A DNA stretch of 64,000 bases from Prorocentrum cordatum (taxonomy: Eukaryota > Sar > Dinophyceae > Prorocentrales > Prorocentraceae): assembly GCA_963575745.1 (NCBI GenBank), contig CAUYUJ010017976.1, positions 89,245 to 153,244 on the forward strand, given 5' to 3'. Below, in pieces: positions 54,344 to 64,000 of this stretch. The first letter of the stretch is position 1, and each line of letters starts with the position of its first letter. Under the pieces are notes generated by a model. That model did no database searches. It was not told the DNA's origin and was given only the letters and a program-made list of their open reading frames with translations. Position numbers and translations under genes: made by a program.

Positions 54344-55349
54344 GAACATTATTAATTCTAAAGAATAATTATTGTTGGGCCCCCTGGTGCGCGCCCCCCC
54401 CGCCGCGCCTAGGCCGCAGCCACGTTTTCATCATTTTCGTGAGGAAGCCTCAGGTAATTCGAGGTGATCAAGATCCGGTTGTTTTGTTGTAATCCGTTTT
54501 CCCTTGCAAAAAACACTATAAAATGACATTTCTTGTTCTAATATAATCAAATTTCAAGAATCCCTTGCAAAAAATAAGGTAAAGTGGACATTCGCGCGCG
54601 CAAGACGAAATCCTTCCAAAAGCTTAGTGTTCGGAGCGATTTTAACATAAAAACATCAAAAAACCAATGGTTTTTCAACAAAAAAATGTCAAAATCTCAT
54701 CCCGCGCGCTCTTGCGGATTCGTAGGAAACCCAACACTTTTTAAACATTTCTGTCAAACGGGCTTTTGCGAGCAACTTTTTCGAACTTCTGCGACAACGG
54801 TTGCGCACCTGCCAGGGCCATCATCCCTGTCAAATAATACCATGCGGGACACATTCGTTTTTTCTTCGCGCGCGCACGCCGAAATCTCCAAAAACCATTG
54901 GGTTCTTAAGAATTTTAGCACCGCGCATCATAAAATCACACGAATCGTCTGCTTAAGTGTATTCCCATCATCCCAGGAACTTGACCCAAAAATGTGACCA
55001 ACTCCGCTCTCTCTGTCTCTCTCTCTGTCTGCTCTCTGTCTCTCTCTCTGTCTCTCTGTATTATGTATTGTATGGCACAATTGCACCATGCTGGGCACAT
55101 GCGCGCCCCGAATAAGTGACCAAGTTCTGTGGGTGTGTACCCCACGCCAGTGTAGTAGCCACGGTCGTCCGCACGCCACGAAGTGAAGTGTCCCAACGTC
55201 ATAGGGCGGGAAGCTGGGTTTGGGTGGTCGCGAAGAGTCGTTTGGATATTTGGTAGAGCTTGTAATGCCCCCCCACGAAGTGGGGGTATTGCCTGGTGTC
55301 GTATGAAAACCCTGGCACTGGGGAGAACACCACGCGTTCGGGTAAAATG

Positions 55350-55382
<33 letters not shown>

Positions 55383-56095
55383 ATCGTTGTCGTTGTTGCT
55401 GCTGCTGCTGCTGCTGTTTCGAGCCTACAGATGAAGCCACACACGCGGGCACGTTCCGAAAAGTTCGGGCGCCAGTTCCGGTCACGCTAGGGCAGTTCTT
55501 CGGGCACAGTTTTGGTCCCCGCCCGACAAGTCAGGCCGCTCAGGAAAAGGGGGAGTGCCTTTGGGAAGATCCCTGGGGGGCAGTTCGGGCGCACCCCCTA
55601 TCGAAGACAGGACGCCCCCCCCTTCGTATATCCCCGCGTTTGGCCTCAAATGTGTCGTCCGTCCCGAAACCCGACGAAGTCGGGGATTGGGGTCGCCATG
55701 CTTGCTGGAAACAGGTCCTGAGGGAACGGGTCCTAAGTTTTTCGCCGTTTTTGGTTCCGCGGGGCCTCCACCAGCCCCGGGACCCTCGACGAACGACTCG
55801 GGATGAAGAACTGACCGTCTGGGGTCCAGGGCCCGTTTCCCTCAGCACCTGGTACCTTCATTCCAAGGTCCCCAGAGCTCGGGGCCCCAGCCGGATGCAC
55901 GTCGGCGATCGTTGTTGGATCGACGCCCCTTGAGATCCAGGAGTCGCAATTTCTTCACGCCTGGCAATTTCACGCTCTACATTTCTGGCCCCAGGACCCC
56001 CGCGGATCGGTCGGGTTCGAAATATGCCGCAGAATGGGGTCTTGGGCTCTGGTCGTCGTTGTTGTTGTAGCTGCTGCTGCTGCTGCTGCTGCTGG

Positions 56096-56147
<52 letters not shown>

Positions 56148-56175
56148 AATGTTGTTGTTGCTGCCGTTGTCGTCG

Positions 56176-56241
<66 letters not shown>

Positions 56242-56262
56242 GTTGCTGCTGCTGCTATTGTT

Positions 56263-56297
<35 letters not shown>

Positions 56298-58215
56298 TGT
56301 TGTTGTTGCTGTTGTTGCTGAGATGCTGTATTTTCCTTGACGCCGGATCTCGGGGAAATCGCACCGATATGGCTAAACACCCTATCTCCTCGTGTTCGCC
56401 TATTTTGGCCGCCCGGGAGGCCCTCGTCGCCATGGCTGGATTCGCCTCGCAGTCCTCGTCGGAACGCAGCCGTCGAATTCTAAAACATTGTTTTTTGAAT
56501 CAAAAAAAGCAGGGGTTTGGTTTTTGAATGTAAAAACTGGTTTGTGAATTCAAAAGCCAGGGGAGTAGCTGTGTCTGTGGCTTTTGGTTTTCCCAGGCGC
56601 TCGTCCGCTGGTCCCGAGCGCTTGGGGTCCCAGCTGTGTGACCTTCGGCGATCGTGGTTGGATCGACGTGGGCGATCGTCCCAGACCTCAGTGTCGTTTG
56701 ACCGACCCCCATCCCCATCCCCATCCCCATCCCCATCCCCATCCCCCTCGAGACCCCCACCAAATTGCCTCCCCCCAGTTGGGGATACACCCCTCGAAAC
56801 CCGAAGGCAACGGCCTACACCCCCATCCAGGGGGGTAAATCGGCCAGTGGGGCCCAGGCCACGCCGCTGGGGATGGGGGTCGGATAAACGATGCTCAAAA
56901 CCCTTCCCGCGTCGCGAAAAAAATCACGGCGCACAGTTTTTGGTGTGATCTCCGACCTCTGGGGCCCCCGCTGGGCCCGAGGGCCGTCAGAGAACGATGC
57001 AGGATGGAACGCCAGTCCCAGGGAACGGGTCGAGACCTCCAGGGGTCCATGTTGTGAGCAAATCACGACGTCGGGGGTCTGGAGCTCGGGGGTCCCACCT
57101 GGATCAACGTCGGTGGTCGTTGTTGGATCGACGTCGGCGATGGTTGTTCGACCCATGCGCCCGTTTGTTTCTTTCGATCGCGGCGCCTTTCCTCAGTTTG
57201 GCCTCCCCGGGGGGCGTTGTTTTCTTTGGCCCCGAGGCCGTCAAGAGTGGATGCGGCGCGGAAGCCTGATCTCGGGCAAAGGGGTCATGGAATTTCTTGG
57301 GGCCACGGATTGAAGCGTTGCGCAGTCGGATGTTTAGGTACGTCTCGGGATGTATGTAAAAAGAAGGCCCGTCAGCGTATTACTCCTTCGCCTTTGTCCG
57401 CAAGCCTGGTGTTCATTCAACCGTGACACACCGATGGATCCCACACGGCGGCGTGTCATTCATGTTGGCAGGGACCGACCACAACGCTGTTTAGCTTGAT
57501 TTTGGCCAGTGTTGATTTTCGTTTCGTTGTTTGTTGCTTCTTGGTTCTTCGTTCGTTTTGGTTTTAAATGCTTGGTTTCGTTGTTTGGTTATTTTGGCGC
57601 TGGTCTCGTTCTGAACGTTATTTTAGACTTCTGGTTTCGTTTCGTTTCGTGTTTCACGCAATCTAGTTTTAAACAACGTTGTGGTCGGTCCTTGGATCTT
57701 GTGCTTGCTCCCCGAACGCATACTGCTGCCACACGCTGTGCGCCAGCGGAGGCAGGTCACGGGTGGCAGAAACCTTGGCTCCAGAGGTTGGGCAGAGTAT
57801 ATCCATGCCGCCACTCCCAGACCGCCAGGCCGCCATGCTGCGCTCTGAAAGGAGTCCTGCAGTTCGACAAACGAAAGGGTGCGGGAACTCTGGACCCCCG
57901 TGCCTTGCCGGCACGGCGGGGACCCTGGCTCAGTCAATGCCAGTGGAAGTGACTTTCGACGCGAATTCCACCCCCGGGCGGGCTTTCACAGGGGGAAAGG
58001 GGGGTCAGCAGCGTTGTCAGTATCTGCTGTCGTACAGGAGCGACCCCCACTGCCCTGATGCCAATTTTCCATGACCGGCCCGCAGCAATTCTTAATATCA
58101 GAACCTACCAGACCACCCCAACCCAACCCGAAGGCCCCTATGTGCCCTGCGTTCCCAGTGGTGGGGAGGCGTCGGGGAACATCGAAAAAACACATGTGGA
58201 GCCCGTACCCCCCCA
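53839..58215. other. Centre of the inverted repeat: no gene, several repeats
   Basis: (GTT)n/(TTGCTG)n at 54200-54345, 55350-55410 and 56055-56325. An AT-richer island at 54400-54990 contains two related CGCGCGCAAGACGAAATCC-like blocks (about 54588 and 54868). CTCTCTGT repeat at 55003-55065. A dispersed block with GATCGTTGTTGGATCGACG at about 55905, 56650 and 57110. A CCCCAT array at 56707-56745. 57300-58070 is complex sequence with nothing recognised. Confidence 0.6.
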
Positions 58216-59485
58216 ACCCGAAATCCCACCAGCCCTTTGGGCGTGAGTGGTTTAGGGAGCTCTCTCTGTCCTCAACCCCCCTTCTTCCCCTTCGGGGAGG
58301 GGTTTACCCCTCCCCCTACCCCCTCCCCCTGGACCTGGAGAGGGAGTTCCGCGGGTCGTCAGGGGGGTCTTTTTCGACGTCTGGGAGGGCCAAAAAACGA
58401 CGACCCTCACGAGGATTCTGGCCCCGAGGGGGGGGGGGAGTTTGGTGCCTCAGCTCGTCTTTGAAGCAAAAATCATTGATTTTACTAGGGTTTTGGGCCC
58501 ATTTTGGGCTTCTGAGGGGGCAGCGCTCATCGTCCTTCATAGCAAAATCATTGATTTTACGAAGGTTTTGGGCTCATTTTGTCCTTCTCAGGGGGCAGCG
58601 CTCATTTGCGCTTCTGAGGAGGTCGCAAGAGGCCCCAAGATGGCCCCAAGAGGCCCCCAGGAGGCTCCCAAGAGGCCCCCAAGAGGCCCCCAAGAGGCCC
58701 CCAAGAGGCCCCCAAGAGGCCCCCAAGAGGCCCCCAAGAGGCCCCCAAGAGGCCCCCAAGAGGCCCCAAGACCCCCAAGAGGCCCCCAAGAGGCCCCCAA
58801 GAGGCCCCCAAGAGGCCCCCAAGAGGCCCCCAAGAGGCCCCAAGAGGCTCCAAGAGGCCCCCAAGAGGCCCCACGAGGAGCCCGAACGACTCACACCAGG
58901 ACGAGGGGCCCGAACGACTCACACCACGAAGAGCCCGAACGACTCACACCACAAGGAGGGGCCCGAACGACTCACACCAGGACGAGGCGCCCGAACGACT
59001 CACACCACGAGGAGCCCGAACGACTCACACCACGACGCGGGCCCCGAACGACTCACACCACGAGGAGCCGGAACGAGTCACACCAGGAGGAGGGGCCCGA
59101 ACGACTCACACCAGGACGAGGGGCCCGAACAACTCACACCACGAGAAGCCCGAACGACTCACACCAGGACGAAGAGCCCGAACGACTCACACCACGAAGA
59201 GCCCGAACGACTCACACCAGGAAGAAGGGCCCGAACGACTCACACCAGGACGAGAAACCCCAAACGACTCAAACCACGAGGAGCGCTTTCTCTCCCTCCT
59301 CCTCCGCCTCGTCCTTCTCCCGCTCCCCCCACAAGGAGGATGTACAAGGAGGCGGGAGGAAGGAGGAACAGGGGAGATATGCGGGGCCAAGCGGACACAC
59401 GCCTGAAAAACACGACTGTCGGCATGCTTCGCAAGAGTTGCTGCTGTGAGATGGGCTGGTGGGGATACGCGAAGCGTAAAGAATT

Positions 59486-60489
59486 TGTGTCTTCGGGTTC
59501 GGTTGGGGTGGTCTGGTAGGTCGTCCTCGAAAGGCTTCAACTACATGCCGGCGACTGCGGGCCGTTCCTCGACCCCCTACGGGAAGACAGGCGGCGGCAA
59601 AGGCGGCGAAAAGTGGGGCCTGGCGGCAAGGGAAAGGGGCGGCCGCGGCGGAGCAGCGGGAGACCGCGCCCACGCACGACGAGGCTGACGTTGCGTAAAT
59701 CTTCTGGGGTAGGGAGGAGGCAGCAGCAGTAAGGGTTTCGAGCGACGGCTCTGGGGAGCAGGGGGGATGTAACTACGGCCGCAGTGGGGTGTTCTGTTAT
59801 CAGATCCACGCAGCGTCGAGACCCCCACGTTGCACTGCGGGAAAGTAGCGTCGCTTTCGCCAGAGTGGTCCGCGCCTCTGATGGATTCCATGGATGACGT
59901 CGGGGTGGAGTACACAGGGGGGTCGGGGACCACTGGGGACGACGTCGCTGGGCGGAACCCCGTTCGCTTCCGCTTCTGGGCCCCGACGTGGTTCGAGATC
60001 CATGAGCCGGCGGTCTACTCGCTGAGGCGCGGCAAGGGCGGCGTCGTGGGCGCGCGGAGCGTGGAGATTGCGCTGCGAGAATGCGCGGGCGCGGGATGGC
60101 AAGGGCAAGTAGGCGGCGCCAGGAGCGTTCGGGCAGGCGCGGCAGGACGGGGGTGCGAGTGGCGGCGGCGGGCTCGATTTCGGCGAAAAAGCTGCCTGCG
60201 TCAGCGAGGATGGGGGGGGGGGCAGGAGGTTCGGGAGGAATTGCGCATGTGGTCGTTGGCTTGCCCTCGATGGTGAGGGGCCTCTTCCGACAAACAAGCC
60301 CGAAGGGGGCAGTCAATGCACGAGGCAGACAAACCCGAGGAAGGCAGCCAAGAAACACGACCGTGCGAACCCGGGAACGCCAGCTGGCGCGGGCCTGACG
60401 GCGCCCGTCAGTTCTGCAAAACAAATCAAGAGAACGCTTCAGGCGAGCTCGACTGAAAACTACACGTCTGTTTTCTTTATTGGCTGTCA
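59486..60489. other. Complex sequence, no supported gene
   Basis: A plus-strand frame, 59830-60276, has a natural-looking middle (RNPVRFRFWAPTWFEIHEPA), but nothing recognisable on either side. The minus frame over 59537-60490 is Arg/Pro-rich. I leave both unassigned. Confidence 0.4.
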
Positions 60490-63125
60490 TCCTCGTGTGG
60501 TTTGTCTGGCTCCTCGGCTGCCTTCTCGGGTTGTTTGGTCTTGGTCCTCGACTGCCTCTCTCGGGTTGCTTTTTATTTACCTGACTAGCTCCCTCGGATT
60601 GCTAGGTCTTGTTTCTCGAGTGCCTTCCTCGGGCTGCTTGGTCATGTTGCTTGACTGCCTGATTCGGTTTGCTAGGCTTTGTTTCTTGGCTGCCCTTCTC
60701 GACTTGCTTAGTCTTGTCTCTTGGCCGCCTTCCTCGGGTTGCTTGGTCTTGTTTTTTTTCTGACTGCCTGTCTCGGGTTGCATGGCCATGTTTCCTGACT
60801 GCCGTCCTCGGGTTCCTTGGCCTTGTTTCTTGACTGCCTTCCTTGGCTAGATTTGTTTTGTTTATTGGTTGCCTTTTTTTTCTGGTCTGCTTGGTCTCAT
60901 TTATTGGCTGCCTGACTCGGGTTTGTCTGCTTTGTGTATTGATGGCATGGCCTTCCTCGGCATGACAGGTCTCGGCTCTTGACCGCATCTCTCGTTTTTT
61001 TTTTTTTTTTTTTTTTTGGGGGGGGGATTGTTTGTTTATATGTAGAGTAAATACTCTCCTCGGTTGGCTTGGTCTTGGTTCTTGACTTCCCTTCTCGGGT
61101 TGCGTGGTCTAGTTTCCTGAATGCCTCCCTCGAGTAGCTAGGTCTTCTTTATCGACTGCGAACTTCTTTCTATCTTTCTCTCTCTCTCTCTCTCTTTCAT
61201 TTTGTGTTGCGTTTGTTTCCTTTCTCTGCCGTCTCTAGGTCGCTCTTTGGGGTTTGCTCGGTCTTGTTTCTTGGCTGATCCCCTCGGGCTGCTTGGTCTT
61301 GTTTTTCTGACTGCCTGTCTCGGGTTGCATGGCCATGTTCCCTGACTGCCTTCCTCGGGCTGCTTGGCTTTGTTTCTTGACTGCCTTCCTTGGCTTGCTT
61401 GGTCTTGTTTCTTGACTGCCTTCATCGGGTTTGTTTCTGCCGTTTCTTGGCTGCCTTCTCGGGTTGCGTGGTTTTGCTCCTTGATTGCCGTCCTCGCGTT
61501 GCTCGTCTTGTTGTCTTGACTGCGCTCTCGGGTTTGCTTGGTCTTGTTTCTTGACTGCCTTCTTCACGTTGTCTGGTCTTGGTCCCTGTGCCTTCCTTAG
61601 CTTGCTTTTTTGTTTGTTTTTTTCGTGGCTGCCATCCTCGGGTTGCTCGGTCTTGTTTCCCTTGTTTCTTGACTGCCCATTCGGGTTGCTGGGCTTTGTT
61701 CGCTTGGCAGATTTCCTCGGGCTGCCTGGTGCTGGCCCTTGACCGCCTTCCTCGGATTGCTTGGTCTTGTTTTTGGTTGCATTCTTCGAGTTTTTGCTAT
61801 CGTTTTATTTTAACAGTTTGTTGTGCTGTTTTTTTGACGGCTCTCTCGGGGTTGTTCGATCTTGTCTCTTGGCCGCCTTCCTCGGGTTGCTTGGCCTTGT
61901 TTTGTTTCTTGGCGGCCGCTCGGATTGCTTGGTCGTGATTCTTGGCTGCCTTCATCGTTTTGCTGGTCTCTTGACTGCCTTCTTCGGGTTGATTGGTCTT
62001 GTCTCTTGGCTTCCTTCCTCGGATTGTCTGCCTTGTTTCTTACCTGCTCTCTCGGGTTGCTTGGCCTTGTTTCTTGAATGCCTTCCTCGAGTTGCCTGGT
62101 CTTGTTTCTTGGCTACCCTACTTGGGTTTGTTGGCATTTTTTTCTTGACTACTTGGTTTCGTTTCTTGAGTGCCTTCCTTGGGTAGCTGGGTCTTGTTTC
62201 TGGACTGCCTTCCTCGAGTTGCTAGGTCTTTATTCTTGACTGCCTTCCTCGGGCTGCTTGGCCTTGTTCCTTGACTGCCTTCCTCGTGTTGCTGGGTCTT
62301 GTTTCTTGGCAGCCTTCGGCATGTTTCTTGTATTGTTCTCTTGGCTGCCCTCCCGGGTCGGGTTGTTTGGTCTTGTTTCTTGACCGCATCCTTTGGTTTG
62401 CTGGGTCCTGTTTCTTGACTGCCTTCCTCGGTTTGGTTCGTGTTGTTCCTTCGCTGCCCTTTCGGGTTGCTTGACCAGCCTCCTCGGGCTTTGTCTGGGC
62501 CCTTGACCGCCTTCCTCGGATTGCTTGGTCTTGTTTCCGACTGCCTCCCTCGAGTTGCTAGGTATTGTTTCTTGATTACCTTCTTGGGGATTGTTTGTGT
62601 AGTTCCTTGACTGCCCTTTCGGGTTGCTGTGTCTTATTTCTTGACCGTCTTCCTCGGTTTGCTTTGTCTTGTTTTTTGATTGTCTTCCTCTGATTGCTTG
62701 GTCTTGGTTCTTGGCTGCCTTCCTCGGGTTGCTTGGTTTCGGTCCTTGGCTGCCTTTCTCGGGTTGCTTGGTCTTGGTTCTTGACTGCCTTCCTCGGGTT
62801 GCTTAGTCTTTGTTCTTGACTGCCCTCTCGGGGTTGCTTGGTCTTGTTTCTTGGCCGGGTCCCTGAGGTTGCTTGGTCTTGTTTTTTGATTCCCTTCCTC
62901 GGGTTGCTTGGTCTTGGTCCTTGATTGCCCCCTCGGGTTGCTTGGTCCTGTTTCTTGAGTGCCTTCCTCGGGTTGCTAGGTTTCGTTTCTTGACTGCCTT
63001 CCTCGGATTGCTTGGCCTTGGTTCATTACATCCTTCCTCGGATTGCTTGGTCTTGTTTCATGACTGCCTTCCTCAGATTGCTTGGTCGTGGCTCTTGACT
63101 GCCCTCCTCGGGTTGCTTGTGGTTC
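60490..63125. repeat. 35-bp minisatellite, about 2.6 kb
   Basis: The unit is TTGCTTGGTCTTG plus TTCTTGACTGCCTTCCTCGGG. Successive copies near 62740-62850 are exactly 35 bp apart. Copies are more degenerate elsewhere. T23 followed by G9 (about 60995-61026) and a CT microsatellite (61175-61198) interrupt the array. Roughly 70 units. Confidence 0.9.
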
Positions 63126-63129
63126 CTCG

Positions 63130-63420
63130 CTGCGTACTTATGCCAAACAATGCTTGCCACTGCCTAGCAATGCCATGCAATGCCAAGCAAGTTCGGCCCA
63201 TGCCAGCCCATATCATTCAATGCCATTCGATGCCGTTCAATGCCAAGCAATGCCAATCAGGTCGAAGGGGTGCCATTCAATGCCAAGCAGCGCCAAGCAA
63301 TGCTGACTAATGCCCAAGCAATGCCAAGCAACGCAAATCTGTGCACAATAATGCTCAGCAATGCCAAGCAACGCCAAGCAACCCCAAGGAGTGCCAAGAA
63401 CATACCGCAATGCAAACGTA
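63130..63420. repeat. AATGCCAAGC decanucleotide repeat
   Basis: Imperfect 10-11 bp units AATGCCAAGC and AATGCCATTC, following on directly from the 35-bp array. Confidence 0.9.
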
Positions 63421-63670
63421 ATGCATTCCTTGCGTGGTTGTCGACATGCTTTTCGCTCATTGGGATCGTGCGGATTTTTGTTATATCGTCTTCGCCAGGG
63501 GCCCCTCCTGCTCCGCACTCTTGTCCCGATTGGCACACTACGACCCACACGCAAACATAAACTGTCGGAGGTCGGCGCCGGCGCGACGCCTTGCGCGCCT
63601 CGCGCGCTGGGGAGGGGGCTCCAGAACCGACCCGAGTAATCCGCGCGGGCATTCGACAGTTGACCTGAAT

Positions 63671-63860
63671 ACTCCAGATTTCGTAATAAAGGGAGGGGGG
63701 TCTCATTTCGGGGGGGGTCTTTTCCAAGCTATCTTGGAGGGCCTGGGGGGGTCTGGGGACGGGGACGATGTTTTGGAGGGTTCTCCCACGGGGGAGAGGT
63801 CTGAAATGGCTTGTCTTGGAGGGTCCAGACCCCCTCCCTTTTATTACGAGATCTGGAGTA
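63671..63860. mobile_element. 190-bp MITE-like element
   Basis: The left end TACTCCAGATTTCGTAATAA and the inverted right end TACTCCAGATCTCGTAATAA match over about 30 bp, into a G-run. No coding capacity. No certain target duplication. Confidence 0.7.
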
Positions 63861-64000
63861 TGCAATGTTTGGCTATTCCGTGCTTCCGCCCCGGAGATCC
63901 ACGGGTCCCTCCCTTTTTGGAATACGGGGCCCCCGAGGTCTCGACCTTGCCTTCAATGGGCTGGCCTTCCCTCCCGAGCTGTTTTTTTCTGACGGTCTCA
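63861..64000. other. Window end, nothing recognised
   Basis: Complex GC-rich sequence up to the window end. No feature seen. Confidence 0.4.

Larger units (their letters stand above)
52422..59485. mobile_element. Large inverted repeat, arms 1.3-1.4 kb, 4.4-kb centre
   Basis: 52422-53838 and 58216-59485 are inverted copies. The outer ends read AATTCTTTACGCTTCGCGTA and its complement. The inner ends share CCACTCACGCCCAAAGGGCT. Unique parts of the arms are clearly similar (for example AAAATCAATGATTTT and the CCCCTCCCCGAAGGGG hairpin). The two arrays inside the arms (GTGTGAGTCGTTCGGGCTCC and CTTGGGGGCCT) differ in length between arms. No protein gene or clear target duplication was found. It may be a second foldback-like element or an inverted segmental duplication. 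Confidence 0.8.

Noticed and set aside
58071-59519. 482-codon frame with RTTHT and PNDSH repeats
   Set aside because: It translates the 25-29 bp array of the right arm; the left-arm copy has different unit counts and no matching frame.

Overview
The window looks like nuclear DNA of a core dinoflagellate. It is GC-rich and dominated by micro-, mini- and satellite repeats. It holds a decayed Ty1/copia element with dinoflagellate-type domain wording. Its genes have short introns with non-GT donors, and all clear genes from 13.7 to 36.8 kb lie on the minus strand. A high-GC genus such as Prorocentrum would fit, but the species cannot be fixed from the sequence. One scaffold gap (100 N) lies at 1401-1500. 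Layout: 1-295 is the 3' end of a gene. 296-1400 is GGA-rich. 2.65-6.4 kb is a broken copia-like polyprotein. 6.4-12.4 kb is almost pure repeat (90-bp and 152-bp satellites, ACT/AGT, 11-bp and GATAA arrays). 12.4-25 kb holds two tandem minus-strand paralogues of a very long Pro/Ala/Thr/Ser-rich membrane-type protein, separated by a duplicated 1.1-kb spacer, each with a (CT)n tract 5' in the sense direction. 25.1-26.6 kb is a 1.5-kb purine tract. 26.7-27.7 kb is a degenerate 11-bp CTATAGGG array. The most important feature is 27701-37062, a 9362-bp segment bounded by 45-bp terminal inverted repeats with one mismatch and flanked by a TA duplication. Removing it with one TA copy rejoins the 11-bp array on both sides. 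Inside are five minus-strand genes: a DDE-type transposase-like protein of a family common in dinoflagellate genomes, and four accessory proteins (a Lys-rich protein, a coiled-coil protein, a Cys/His zinc-type protein, and a protein with an SFGG motif). The segment carries more than 20 short hairpins of the form CCCCT-loop-AGGGG. They lie in its introns and intergenic gaps, and one intron consists almost entirely of four of them. Together these features describe a multigene DNA transposon carrying its own introner-like hairpin family. Downstream (37-64 kb) no convincing intact gene was found. It contains a repeat family joined by (TTG)n, a foldback-like element at 42.16-44.80 kb whose arms are built of 26/52-bp repeats, long tracts of GGCC-CTTGG repeats with higher-order periods of about 461 and 418 bp, a second large inverted repeat at 52.42-59.49 kb with 1.3-1.4 kb arms, a 2.6-kb 35-bp minisatellite, and a 190-bp MITE-like element at 63671-63860. 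Homopolymer frameshifts in several otherwise good reading frames suggest residual assembly indels.
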